64,000 nt of DNA from Ruania alkalisoli (GTDB lineage: Bacteria > Actinomycetota > Actinomycetes > Actinomycetales > Beutenbergiaceae): contig NZ_CP063169.1 in NCBI RefSeq assembly GCF_014960965.1, positions 4,063,581 to 4,127,580 on the forward strand, in the 5' to 3' direction. Below are positions 42,338 to 51,170 of this stretch, one piece after another. The notes under the pieces are model-generated. The model did no database searches. It saw only the letters and a program-made list of their open reading frames with translations, and had not been told where the DNA came from. The first letter of the stretch is position 1. Each line of letters opens with the position of its first letter. A program made the position numbers and the translations under genes.

Positions 42338-42462
42338 CTCAAGCACCGTATGGGTGCTCGGGGACCACATCGACGTGAAGGAATCCGAGCCACCCACGCC
42401 GGGCGAGCCAGCCAGCTCGTTGACCGGCCAAGCACTGCAGTTCATGGAGCGAAGGAGCCCAC

Positions 42463-43620
42463 ATGCGCAAGTACGGACTCGCGGCACTCGGCACGGCGGG
42501 GCTACTCGCCCTCTCAGCCTGCGCCGGAGGAGGAGCCGGCAGCGGAGAAGACGACGGCGGTGGCGGCGGTGGCGACACCGAGGCGCCCGAAGAGGTCCTG
42601 GTCGGGGTCGCCATGCCCACCCAGACGTCAGAGCGGTGGATCGCCGACGGCGAAGCCGTCGAGGCGGGTCTGACCGACCTCGGATACGACGTCGATCTCC
42701 AGTTCGGGAACGACGACATCCCCACCCAGGCGCAGCAGATCGATCAGATGATCACCAGCGGGGCAGACCTGCTCGTGATCGCCGCCATCGACGGCACCGC
42801 CCTGACCAGTCAGCTCGAGGCCGCGGCCGCTGCGAACATCCCGGTCGTCTCCTACGACCGGCTGATCCGCGACAGCGAGAACGTCGACTTCTACGTGACC
42901 TTCGACAACTACCAGGTGGGCGTCCAGCAAGCGACGTCCCTGCTCGTCGGGCTGGGCTTGCTGACCGAGGACGGCAGCGAAGGCGAGGCCACCGGCCCGT
43001 TCAACATCGAGCTCTTCGCCGGCTCCCTCGACGACAACAACGCGCACTTCTTCTGGGAAGGTGCGATCGAGACGCTCCAGCCCTACATCGACGACGGCAC
43101 TCTGACCGTTCCCTCGGGCCAGACAGACATCGAGCAGGCAGCCACACTGCGCTGGCAGCAGGAGACCGCACAGCGGCGGATGGAGGACCTGCTGACCTCC
43201 ACGTACTCCGACGGCACCGAGCTGCACGGCGTCCTGTCCCCCTACGACGGCCTCTCGCGGGGCATCATCACGGCCCTGCAGAACGCAGGCATGGGGCCGA
43301 CCCTCGAGGAGGGACTACCCGTGGTCTCCGGCCAGGACGCCGAGATCGCCTCCGTGGCCCTGATCGACCAGGGCGTGCAGTTCGCGACCATCTTCAAGGA
43401 CACACGCAAGCTGGCCGACCAGGCTGTGACGGCCGCCGAGGCCTACCTCGCGGGTGAGGAGCCAGAGGCCAACGACACCGAGACCTACGACAACGGGGTC
43501 CTCGTCGTGCCCTCGTACCTGCTCGAGTCGGACATCGTCTACGCGGGCAACATCACCTCGCTCCTGGTCGACTCCGGCTACTGGACGGCCGACGAGGTCG
43601 CCGCAGGCGTCGCCGAGTAA
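42463..43620 (+). CDS. Multi-sugar-binding lipoprotein (ChvE-like)
   Basis: The 385-aa product has a lipoprotein signal ([10 protein letters not shown], Cys at about residue 20) and an acidic Gly-rich linker. The periplasmic-binding-protein fold of the ribose/ChvE family follows: [40 protein letters not shown] and [20 protein letters not shown]. ChvE-type proteins bind arabinose, xylose, galactose or glucose. It is first in the operon with the GguA- and GguB-like genes and is separated from them by a hairpin that would favour high expression of the binding protein. Confidence 0.93.
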   Translation: MRKYGLAALGTAGLLALSACAGGGAGSGEDDGGGGGGDTEAPEEVLVGVAMPTQTSERWIADGEAVEAGLTDLGYDVDLQFGNDDIPTQAQQIDQMITSGADLLVIAAIDGTALTSQLEAAAAANIPVVSYDRLIRDSENVDFYVTFDNYQVGVQQATSLLVGLGLLTEDGSEGEATGPFNIELFAGSLDDNNAHFFWEGAIETLQPYIDDGTLTVPSGQTDIEQAATLRWQQETAQRRMEDLLTSTYSDGTELHGVLSPYDGLSRGIITALQNAGMGPTLEEGLPVVSGQDAEIASVALIDQGVQFATIFKDTRKLADQAVTAAEAYLAGEEPEANDTETYDNGVLVVPSYLLESDIVYAGNITSLLVDSGYWTADEVAAGVAE

Positions 43621-43627
43621 TCCACTC

Positions 43628-43661
43628 CCCGGGGTGCGTCGCCCTCGCGGCGCACCCCGGG
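43628..43661 (+). terminator. Intercistronic hairpin after binding-protein gene
   Basis: Bases 43628-43642 and 43647-43661 form a 15-bp stem (one T-G wobble) with a CCTC loop. There is no T-run. It probably works as an mRNA stabiliser or partial terminator, as often seen between binding-protein and ATPase genes. Confidence 0.65.
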
Positions 43662-43681
43662 CATGCGAGCAGGAGCATCCC

Positions 43682-45223
43682 ATGACTCAATCCATCCTCG
43701 AGATGCGGGAGATCACCAAGGCCTTTCCCGGCGTCAAGGCGCTGCAACAGGTCTCCTTGACCGTCACGGCCGGAGAGATCCACGCCATCTGCGGTGAGAA
43801 CGGCGCGGGCAAGTCGACCCTGATGAAGGTTCTCTCCGGTGTCTACCCCCATGGCAGCTACGACGGCGAGATCGTCCTCGACGGCGAATCAGTCGCCTTC
43901 GGCTCGATCAACGACAGCGAGGCCCGTGGCATCGTCATCATCCACCAGGAGCTCGCACTGATCCCCCACCTGAGCGTGGCCGAGAACATCTTCCTCGGCA
44001 ACGAGCGGCGTGGGCCACTCGGCCTGGTGGACTGGAACCGCGCGAACTCCGAGGCAGCGGAACTTCTCGCGCAGGTCGGTCTGCACGAGAATCCGACCAC
44101 GCCGATCTCGGCCCTCGGCGTCGGGAAGCAGCAGTTGATCGAGATCGCCAAAGCGTTGTCGAAGAACGTGCGGATCCTCATCCTCGACGAACCCACCGCC
44201 GCACTCAACGACAATGATTCCGAACACCTGCTGCACCTGCTGCGCACCCTCCAGGAGCGCGGCATCACCTCGATCATCATCTCCCACAAGCTGAACGAGG
44301 TGGAGGAGATCGCCGAACGCACCACGATCATCCGGGACGGTCGCACGATCGAGACGATCGACATGTCTGAAGCCGGCGCCACCCAGGAACGCATCATCCG
44401 CGGGATGGTCGGCCGCGACCTCTCCCATCGCTTCCCCGAGCGTGACCACGCCATCGGTGATGAGGTGTTCCGTGTGGAGCACTGGACAGTCCACCACCCC
44501 ACCCAGACCGGCCGGATCGTCGTCGACGACGCCAGCCTCAGCGTCCGGGCCGGAGAGGTGGTCGGTATCGCGGGCCTCATGGGTGCCGGACGCACCGAGC
44601 TTGCCATGAGCATCTTCGGCCGCTCGTACGGGCGGGACGTCAGCGGGCAGGCGTACATGCACGGCAAGCCCGTCTCGACGGCGAGCGTCCCCGAGGCGAT
44701 TCGGCACGGTATCGCGTATGCGACGGAAGATCGCAAGGTGTACGGGCTCAACCTGATCCAGGACGTCCGCAAGAACATCTCTGCCGCCGGCCTACGCCAA
44801 CTGTCCTCCCGAGGGTGGGTGAACGGCAATAAGGAACTCGAGGTGGCTGAGAAGTACCGCGCGGACCTGAACATCAAGGCGCCCAGCGTGCTCTCCGTCG
44901 TCGGGCAGCTCTCCGGCGGGAACCAGCAGAAGGTCGTCCTCAGCAAGTGGATCTACACCGATCCGGACGTGCTGATCCTCGACGAACCCACCCGGGGGAT
45001 CGACGTCGGCGCCAAGTATGAGATCTACACCATCATCAATCGGATGGTCGCAGCGGGGAAGGCGGTCATCGTCATCTCCTCCGAGCTACCCGAACTGCTG
45101 GGCATCTGCGACCGCATCTATACCCTCGCCTTCGGCCGGATCACCGGTGAGGTACCGATCGCCGAGGCCACCCAGGAGAACCTCATGCACCTGATGACCA
45201 CGGAGAAGGAGCTGGTCTCATGA
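43682..45223 (+). CDS. Sugar ABC transporter ATPase, two NBDs (XylG/GguA type)
   Basis: The 513-aa product holds two nucleotide-binding domains. The first has Walker [10 protein letters not shown], a variant signature [16 protein letters not shown] and Walker [12 protein letters not shown]. The second has the degenerate [24 protein letters not shown] and [12 protein letters not shown]. This asymmetric tandem form is typical of CUT2 monosaccharide importers. It energises the permease encoded at 45220-46398, which its gene overlaps by 4 bases. Confidence 0.95.
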   Translation: MTQSILEMREITKAFPGVKALQQVSLTVTAGEIHAICGENGAGKSTLMKVLSGVYPHGSYDGEIVLDGESVAFGSINDSEARGIVIIHQELALIPHLSVAENIFLGNERRGPLGLVDWNRANSEAAELLAQVGLHENPTTPISALGVGKQQLIEIAKALSKNVRILILDEPTAALNDNDSEHLLHLLRTLQERGITSIIISHKLNEVEEIAERTTIIRDGRTIETIDMSEAGATQERIIRGMVGRDLSHRFPERDHAIGDEVFRVEHWTVHHPTQTGRIVVDDASLSVRAGEVVGIAGLMGAGRTELAMSIFGRSYGRDVSGQAYMHGKPVSTASVPEAIRHGIAYATEDRKVYGLNLIQDVRKNISAAGLRQLSSRGWVNGNKELEVAEKYRADLNIKAPSVLSVVGQLSGGNQQKVVLSKWIYTDPDVLILDEPTRGIDVGAKYEIYTIINRMVAAGKAVIVISSELPELLGICDRIYTLAFGRITGEVPIAEATQENLMHLMTTEKELVS

Positions 45224-46398
45224 CCGGGATCGCCAACATCTGGGAGCTCGCGTCCCGGAACATGCGCCAGAGCGGCATCGTGGTGGCGTTCGTGGCCATC
45301 GTCGCACTCTTCAGCCTGCTCAATCCGACGTTCCTCTCCCCCGGGAACATCACGAACATCGTGTTGCAGTACTCCTACATCCTCATCCTGGCGATCGGGA
45401 TGGTGATCGTGATCATCGGTGGTCACATCGACTTGTCGGTCGGGTCGTTGGTGGCGCTGACCGGGTCGGTGGCAGCCGTGCTGGTCATCAAAGGTGGACA
45501 GCCCTGGTGGGTGGGAGTGATCGCCGCTCTTGTCGTCGGTCTGCTCGCCGGAGTCTGGCAGGGGTTCTGGGTCGCCTACGTCGGGATCCCCGCCTTCATC
45601 GTCACCCTCGCCGGGATGCTGCTGTTCCGCGGCTTGACCTGGATCGTGCTGGAGAGCATCTCCCTCTCGCCGTTCGGCGGGCCGTACTATCAGATCGCCA
45701 ACGGGTTCCAGAACGGATTGCTCGGCGGGATGGGATTCGACGTCTTCACGTTGCTGATCTTCGCGTTCGGCGTCGTCGGATACGCCGTGCTGCAGTGGCG
45801 CTCCCGCCTGGCCAAGCTGCGCTACCAGCAAGCAGTGGAGGCACTGCCGTTCTTCGTCGCGAAGATCGTGCTGGTGGCAGCGGTCGTGATGTGGTTCGCC
45901 TGGCAGCTCGCGAACAGCCGGGGACTGCCGAACGTGCTGATCCTGCTCGCGATCCTCATCATCGCCTACAGCCTCATCACCCAACGCTCTGTCTTCGGAC
46001 GGCACGTGTACGCCATCGGTGGCAACCTCCACGCTGCGCAGCTGTCCGGCGTCAAGGTGAAGAAGGTCAACTTCTGGATCTTCGTCAACATGGGCTTCCT
46101 GGCCGCCGTCGCCGGTGTGGTGTACTCCGCCCGGATGAACGGTGCTCAACCCTCGGCGGGAGAGATGTTCGAGCTCGACGCGATCGCCGCATGCTTCATC
46201 GGCGGCGCAGCGGTCACCGGCGGTGTCGGCCGCGTCACGGGCGCGATCGTCGGCGGCCTGATCATGGCCGTGATGAGCAACGGGATGCAACTGATGGGCG
46301 TCGACCAATCGGTACAGCAGGTGGTCAAGGGCCTCGTACTGCTGTTGGCGGTCGCCTTCGACGTCTACAACAAGAAGCGGGCAAGCACGGCTCGCTGA
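45220..46398 (+). CDS. Sugar ABC transporter permease (XylH/GguB type)
   Basis: The 392-aa product has 10 or more hydrophobic segments, the CUT2 region [20 protein letters not shown] and the C-terminal [19 protein letters not shown] motif of the BPD_transp_2 family. A single permease probably forms a homodimer channel. ATG 45220 overlaps the ATPase stop. It is followed by a strong terminator hairpin. Confidence 0.94.
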   Translation: MTGIANIWELASRNMRQSGIVVAFVAIVALFSLLNPTFLSPGNITNIVLQYSYILILAIGMVIVIIGGHIDLSVGSLVALTGSVAAVLVIKGGQPWWVGVIAALVVGLLAGVWQGFWVAYVGIPAFIVTLAGMLLFRGLTWIVLESISLSPFGGPYYQIANGFQNGLLGGMGFDVFTLLIFAFGVVGYAVLQWRSRLAKLRYQQAVEALPFFVAKIVLVAAVVMWFAWQLANSRGLPNVLILLAILIIAYSLITQRSVFGRHVYAIGGNLHAAQLSGVKVKKVNFWIFVNMGFLAAVAGVVYSARMNGAQPSAGEMFELDAIAACFIGGAAVTGGVGRVTGAIVGGLIMAVMSNGMQLMGVDQSVQQVVKGLVLLLAVAFDVYNKKRASTAR

Positions 46399-46426
46399 TG
46401 CCGTCCACCCATCCGCAACGTGCACG

Positions 46427-46466
46427 GCACCCCGCCGCACCGGCCACAACCGGTGCGGCGGGGTGC
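46427..46466 (+). terminator. Strong hairpin terminator after permease gene
   Basis: Bases 46427-46443 and 46450-46466 are a perfect 17-bp GC-rich stem with the loop CCACAA, 28 bases after the permease stop and 26 bases before the ROK gene. There is no T-run. It may reduce rather than abolish readthrough into the regulator. Confidence 0.75.
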
Positions 46467-46492
46467 GCTGTCATCATCGATAGACTCGCGCC

Positions 46493-47665
46493 GTGAGCCG
46501 ATGGCCGGCGGGATCGCAATCGGCGCTGCGCGAGGCCAACACTGCCCTCATCGTGGACGCCGTCAAGCAGTTCGGCGGGCTGACCCAGGTCGAGCTCGCC
46601 GATGCCACGGGCCTGTCCGCGGCCACGGTCTCGACCATCGTCAAGGAGCTCACCCAGACCGGGGTGGTCGATACCCGGCCCACCGCCCGCAGTGGGCGGC
46701 GCGCGACCATGGTGACGCTTGCCCGCAGCACCGGGATTGCCGCGGGGATCGTCGTCGGTCACCGCGGGCTACAGGTTCTGCTCGGCGACTTCGCCCACGA
46801 GGTGCTGGCAGAACGCACCATGCCACTGCCGCCGGACCACCCGATGGACACCGTGCTGGACCGGATCGCGCTCCTCGTGGTCGACATGCTTGAAATCCTC
46901 GGGACCGACCTCACCGAACTGGCCGGCCTGGGGGTCGGCCTCCCCGCACCGGTGGAGGCCTCCACCGGGATGATCTCGGTGCGCGGGATCATGCGCGGGT
47001 GGGACGGTGAGCATGTGGGTAACGTCCTCGCCAAGCGGCTCGGCCGGCCCGTGCACGTGGAGAACGCTGCGAACCTCGGCGCGCTCGCCGAAGCCACGCT
47101 CGGGGCAGCCCGGCCCTACGCCGACAGTCTCTACGTAAGATCCTCGTTCACTGCGGGTGCGGGCATCATGCTCGGCGGACGCTTGCACCGCGGATATGCC
47201 GGTACCGCCGGGGAGATCGGGCACGTGCAGGTCGATCCACTCGGTCAGATCTGCCGCTGCGGTCGCCGGGGTTGCCTGGACACTGTCGTCGGAGCCGATG
47301 CCCTCCTCGCCTCGCTCCAAGTCAGCCACGGGTCGCTGACATTGCGTGACGTGATCGCCCGGGCGATCGACGGCGATCCGGGGTGTTCACGGGTCGTTGC
47401 GGACGCTGGGCGGGTCGTCGGCCTGGTGGTCTCGGGCGTGTGCCAGACCGTCAACCCACAGATCGTCACTGTCGGCGGGGAGCTGAGCGAGTGCGGAGAG
47501 GTCTTCCTGGCCCCGCTGCGTGAGACCCTGCGCGACCACACCCTGCCCAACCACGTGGCTCCGATGGAAGTCCAGCCCGCCCTCCTCGGCACCGAGGCCG
47601 AGGTGATGGGCGCGCTGGTCCACGCGTTGCAGTCCACCGATGTGCGAATGCAGAGAGAACGCTGA
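46493..47665 (+). CDS. ROK-family transcriptional repressor
   Basis: The 390-aa product has an N-terminal winged helix (TQVELADATGLSAATVSTIVKE) and a ROK sugar-sensor domain with the GTAGEIGHVQVDP segment and the zinc motif CRCGRRGCLD. XylR/NagC-like members repress sugar-uptake genes and release on binding sugar. Its position directly after the importer suggests control of this operon. GTG 46493 is used. Its stop overlaps the next start (TGATG). Confidence 0.92.
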   Translation: MSRWPAGSQSALREANTALIVDAVKQFGGLTQVELADATGLSAATVSTIVKELTQTGVVDTRPTARSGRRATMVTLARSTGIAAGIVVGHRGLQVLLGDFAHEVLAERTMPLPPDHPMDTVLDRIALLVVDMLEILGTDLTELAGLGVGLPAPVEASTGMISVRGIMRGWDGEHVGNVLAKRLGRPVHVENAANLGALAEATLGAARPYADSLYVRSSFTAGAGIMLGGRLHRGYAGTAGEIGHVQVDPLGQICRCGRRGCLDTVVGADALLASLQVSHGSLTLRDVIARAIDGDPGCSRVVADAGRVVGLVVSGVCQTVNPQIVTVGGELSECGEVFLAPLRETLRDHTLPNHVAPMEVQPALLGTEAEVMGALVHALQSTDVRMQRER

Positions 47666-48444
47666 TGACATCACCGATCGATACCAGCGACACGACCACC
47701 GGGCCGGTGCTCTCCATGCACGGCATCACCAAACGCTTCGGCGCCGTCGAGGCGCTCGTGGATGTGACCTTCGAGGTACGCCCACGGGAGGTGGTTGGAC
47801 TGATCGGCGACAACGCCGCCGGCAAGTCCACGCTCGCGAAGATCATCGCCGGTGCGTTGCAGCCAACTGCCGGTCTGATCGAGATCGACGGTGCCGGCGT
47901 CACCATCGGCTCACCCTCGGCCGCGCATCGGTTAGGGATCGCGACGGTGTTCCAGGATCTCGCCCTGTGCGAGAACCTGGACGTGAGCGCGAATCTCTTC
48001 CTGGGCCGCGAGCTCAATGCCACCGGATTCCTGCATGAGGGCCGGATGGCACAGCTCACCCGCTCGGTGCTGCGGGACCTTCGCGCACAGATCCCCTCGA
48101 TCCACACCCCCTTGCACCAGCTCTCCGGCGGTCAACGGCAAGCGGTGGCGATCGCCCGGACCCTCATCGGCGAGCCCCGCCTCGTCGTCCTCGATGAGCC
48201 GACGGCGTCCCTGTCGGTCGCGCAGACGGCCGAAGTCCTGACGCTCATCGAACGCCTGCGCGATCTCGGACTCGGCGTGGTCTTCATCAGTCACAACCTC
48301 ACTGACATCGGGGCCACCTGCGACCGCATCGAGGTTCTCCGGCACGGCCGGAACAACGGCAGCTTCGCGGGGTCCTCGGTGCGGCAGGCCGACCTCATTG
48401 CCGCGATCACCGGCGCCCCGGGGTACGGGACTGCGCACAGCTGA
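47665..48444 (+). CDS. Extra single-domain sugar ABC ATPase
   Basis: The 259-aa product is one NBD with Walker A GDNAAGKST, LSGGQRQAVAIARTL signature, LVVLDEPTASL Walker B and a final His switch (FISHNL), close to the first half of XylG/RbsA-like proteins. It is encoded after the ROK regulator, which is odd because the operon already has a complete two-domain ATPase. Single-NBD partners of FrcA/XylG type do work with some CUT2 permeases, so it may serve another permease or a mixed complex. Confidence 0.9.
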   Translation: MTSPIDTSDTTTGPVLSMHGITKRFGAVEALVDVTFEVRPREVVGLIGDNAAGKSTLAKIIAGALQPTAGLIEIDGAGVTIGSPSAAHRLGIATVFQDLALCENLDVSANLFLGRELNATGFLHEGRMAQLTRSVLRDLRAQIPSIHTPLHQLSGGQRQAVAIARTLIGEPRLVVLDEPTASLSVAQTAEVLTLIERLRDLGLGVVFISHNLTDIGATCDRIEVLRHGRNNGSFAGSSVRQADLIAAITGAPGYGTAHS

Positions 48445-48525
48445 TCGACCGGACCTCTCACTGCGGGCTGTGCTCGTCATCCAGCCGGTCCCGGGACGGA
48501 CCTGTGCACCCAGGAACCGAGAACA

Positions 48526-48573
48526 GGCCGAAAGTTGTACACCCTGGCCGCTCAAGGGCCGAATATTCGGCCC
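48526..48573 (+). repeat. 48-nt repeat, copy 2
   Basis: This is the second copy of the element at 42013-42060 (44 of 48 identical), 82 bases after the ABC operon. Its right end GGGCCGAATATTCGGCCC (48556-48573) is a perfect 18-bp palindrome, whereas copy 1 is degenerate there. It may double as a terminator between the convergent operons. Confidence 0.85.
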
Positions 48574-48607
48574 GCGGAGCCGGGGCCGGCACACCCAGTC
48601 TTCACCC

Positions 48608-49921
48608 TCAGTCGCCGAGGCCCCGGATCGTCTCGAACAGGTCGACGTCCCCGACCTGGCCGCCCTTGAGCAGCAACTCGAGCCCGTCCACCGCCGGGTC
48701 AGCTGCATGTGCACGCAGCAGCACCACGTTCCCGGTCGGGTTCGCGGCGATCGAGAGTGACTCCACTCCCAGGAGTGTGGTCACCCGGCTGGAGGTGTCG
48801 CCCCCGCACACGATCACCCGCCCGACGCCGGCCCTCACCGCAGCCTCGACCACCCCCGCCGCAGCGCTCGCCAGGGCGGGAAGCACCTCCTGCGCGGCCA
48901 ATCCAGACGTATCGGCGTCGTCGGAGCTCAGCGCGACGCTCTGCCCGGCCGCGAGCGCCACGAGTACCCGCTCCCGGAGGCTGTGCTCACTCGCGCTGTG
49001 CTCAGCCGTGCCGTGCTCACCACTGCCAGAGCTGCCCACAACCAGCGGCGCGGTCATCCACCCCGCCCGGGCAGCGGCGTCGATCTGCCGCCGCGTCTGC
49101 GCCGACCGGCTCCCGGAGACCGCCAGCACCGGCCCCCGGGCGGGTGTGGCCACCGGTACCGGACCCGCCTTCCCCGGCTCGGCCGCAGCCAGCGCGTGGG
49201 AGAGCCCCCCGGAGCCGATCGCGAAGCCCCCCAGATCCAGCAGGGCCTGCCCGAGCAGGCGCAGATGCTCCTCCCCGAGCGCATCCAGCACCAGACCCGC
49301 TACGTCGGACTCCCTGATCTGCTGCGTCACCTCCGCCACGGAGCTGTAGGCCGTGAACGGCAGCGACCCGATACCGAGTTCTGTCTGCCGCCCCAGATGA
49401 ACGGCCAGGTCGGACTCGTCCATCGGCGTCACCGGATGGCTGGACATCGTCGGCTGCCGGTCGAGCCGGTAGACAGCCTCACCCTCTCGGGCGAAGTGGT
49501 GCCCGAACGCGGTGTACCGCCCGAAGTCGGGCTGGGCGAAGAGCATCGGCACCGGCTGCTCGCCCCGCGCTGTCTGCTCGCCCACCACCGCACGCCCGAT
49601 CTCCAGCGCCCGGCCCACGCTCCCCACGTGCGGCGAGGAATCCGCCGTCGAGCAGGCCTTGTACTGCAGCACCTGTGGGTCCAGGCTCGCCAGCGCCGTC
49701 AGCACCGGCCGCACCTCGGCCTCGAGCTTCTCGGAGGGAAGTGACCTGGCAATCCCGGCGACCCCGACGGCGTCGCACCTCTGGGCGGCCGCCCGCAAGG
49801 TCTCCCTGTCCGGCAGCCGGGTGAACAACCGCCCGGTCCACCCGCGCCGGGCCACCTGCAGCAGCACGTCAACGCTGCCGGTGAAGTCGTCCCCGTAGAA
49901 CCCCAGCCGCAACTTAGACAC
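48608..49921 (-). CDS. Four-carbon acid sugar kinase family protein (DUF1537), 3-oxo-isoapionate kinase candidate
   Basis: The 437-aa product begins LRLGFYGDDFTGSVDV, the N-terminal signature of DUF1537/OtnK kinases, and ends with an ATP-binding domain containing VIVCGGDTSSRV. These enzymes phosphorylate acid sugars such as erythronate, threonate, 3-oxo-tetronates and 3-oxo-isoapionate. GTG 49921 overlaps the RuBisCO-like gene by 8 bases; the earlier in-frame ATG at 49978 would lie further inside that gene. Pairing of a DUF1537 kinase with a RuBisCO-like protein is known from D-apionate catabolism (OiaK with OiaX or OiaT), which is the best guess here. Confidence 0.85.
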   Translation of the reverse strand: MSKLRLGFYGDDFTGSVDVLLQVARRGWTGRLFTRLPDRETLRAAAQRCDAVGVAGIARSLPSEKLEAEVRPVLTALASLDPQVLQYKACSTADSSPHVGSVGRALEIGRAVVGEQTARGEQPVPMLFAQPDFGRYTAFGHHFAREGEAVYRLDRQPTMSSHPVTPMDESDLAVHLGRQTELGIGSLPFTAYSSVAEVTQQIRESDVAGLVLDALGEEHLRLLGQALLDLGGFAIGSGGLSHALAAAEPGKAGPVPVATPARGPVLAVSGSRSAQTRRQIDAAARAGWMTAPLVVGSSGSGEHGTAEHSASEHSLRERVLVALAAGQSVALSSDDADTSGLAAQEVLPALASAAAGVVEAAVRAGVGRVIVCGGDTSSRVTTLLGVESLSIAANPTGNVVLLRAHAADPAVDGLELLLKGGQVGDVDLFETIRGLGD

Positions 49922-51170
49922 GCGCCGGGCCGAACCGCTCGACCGCCCGCCGCAGGGCTCCGGAGCTACGCAAGGCATCCTCTACGGTCTCACCTGCCGC
50001 CGCCGAGGCCCACGCCTGGCGCATGCTGTCCACACCGCCTCGGACGCCGTCGGGGTGGCCATGAATCCCGCCCCCGGCGAGTACGAGCAGGTCCGTGCTG
50101 CCCACGGCTTCATAGGTGGCGTGCGCGAGCCCGCCCCACTGCCCGGAGGAGAGCACCGGAATCGCTGGGGTGGTGCCCAGCAGGGGCTCCTGGACGGCGG
50201 AGATCGCCGCCAGCACCTGGGCGTCGGACTCGTAGAACTTGTTGGAGATGCCGTTGGTGTGCAGGTGGTCCACACCGCTCATACGGGCCAGCTTCTGCCA
50301 CGCCCGGAACGCAATGCCGACCTGCTCGGAGCGGCTGACGGCCCCGAACCCGGCACGATGGCCGTGGATGGGCAGCTGCGAGCGGCGGCGGATGTAGTCC
50401 AGCCCCGCCAGACCAATGTTGTTGATGCAGACCATGATGCAGGTGCCGCCGGCCTCGAGCACCATGTCGTGGTTGCGTTCGAGCTGGTCGATGTCGTCGG
50501 TGATGTTGAAGGCGTACATCGGCTTCACACCGGTGCGCTCAGCGTGCCGGTTCAGCACCGGCATCACGGCCTTGATGCGCTCGGCGAGCGGCGCGTGCGG
50601 GCCGTTGCCCTGCAGCTCGTCGTCCTTGATGAAGTCGATCCCGCCCTCGGCGAGGTCACCCACCAGCTCCGCGAGCTCGTCGGGCGTGAGGCCGATACTG
50701 GGCTTGACGATGGTCCCGAGCATCGCCCCCTCGGCGCGCGACATCAGCCGCCGCGTGCCCGCCACACCGAACTGCGGTCCGGGATAGCGGTCAGTGAAGG
50801 CATCCGGCAGGTCGAGGTCGATCAGCTTGATCGCCGCGAGCTCCTTGATCTCGAACAAGTTCCCGGCCACGGCTGCCATCAGGTTCGGCAGCGAGGGTCC
50901 GAAGTTGCTCAGCGGGAACCGGATCTTCAGTCGGGCCCGCCGCCGTTCGCCGGTGTCCCCGACCGTCCCGGGCAGGGGCGAGGCACCGGTGAGGGGCAGC
51001 TCGTCCAGGCTCTCCACCTGCGCGGCAAAATGGGCGCGCACCGAGTCCGACTCCCGTTCGACGCGCACGAAGGTGCCGGTGGACTGCTCCCCGGCGAGCA
51101 CTTCGGCGGCCTGTTCCAGCGGCAGGGACGTCTCGACGTGGTACGTGGCCACGACATGGTCGGCTCCCAT
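49914..51170 (-). CDS. RuBisCO-like protein (form IV), possible 3-oxo-isoapionate-4-phosphate decarboxylase/transcarboxylase
   Basis: The 418-aa product has the full RuBisCO large-chain fold signature: Lys156 in GTIVKPSIGLTPDE, the carbamylation/metal motif IKDDE (182-185), HGHRAGFG, HTNGISNKF, SSGQWGG and LAGGGIHGHPDG. Divergence from true RuBisCO and the gene context place it with RuBisCO-like proteins. It retains the metal-binding Lys-Asp-Asp-Glu, so it is probably an active decarboxylase or transcarboxylase on a phosphorylated 3-oxo acid sugar made by the adjacent kinase. ATG 51170 overlaps the GH127 stop (TGATG); an in-frame GTG at 51176 is possible. No phosphoribulokinase is present, so CO2 fixation is unlikely. 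Confidence 0.88.
   Translation of the reverse strand: MGADHVVATYHVETSLPLEQAAEVLAGEQSTGTFVRVERESDSVRAHFAAQVESLDELPLTGASPLPGTVGDTGERRRARLKIRFPLSNFGPSLPNLMAAVAGNLFEIKELAAIKLIDLDLPDAFTDRYPGPQFGVAGTRRLMSRAEGAMLGTIVKPSIGLTPDELAELVGDLAEGGIDFIKDDELQGNGPHAPLAERIKAVMPVLNRHAERTGVKPMYAFNITDDIDQLERNHDMVLEAGGTCIMVCINNIGLAGLDYIRRRSQLPIHGHRAGFGAVSRSEQVGIAFRAWQKLARMSGVDHLHTNGISNKFYESDAQVLAAISAVQEPLLGTTPAIPVLSSGQWGGLAHATYEAVGSTDLLVLAGGGIHGHPDGVRGGVDSMRQAWASAAAGETVEDALRSSGALRRAVERFGPARV

Larger units (their letters stand above)
41782..42462. other. 681-base intergenic region between bkd and sugar ABC operons
   Basis: No coding potential stands out on either strand. It contains the bkd operator candidate (41821-41848), one copy of the 48-nt repeat (42013-42060) and two dyads close to the ABC operon (42301-42337). 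The remainder (about 41850-42010 and 42065-42300) shows nothing recognisable. Confidence 0.5.

Noticed and set aside
49914-51170. RuBisCO for carbon fixation
   Set aside because: There is no small subunit, no phosphoribulokinase and no CbbR. The sequence groups with RuBisCO-like proteins by context (DUF1537 kinase, glycosidase).
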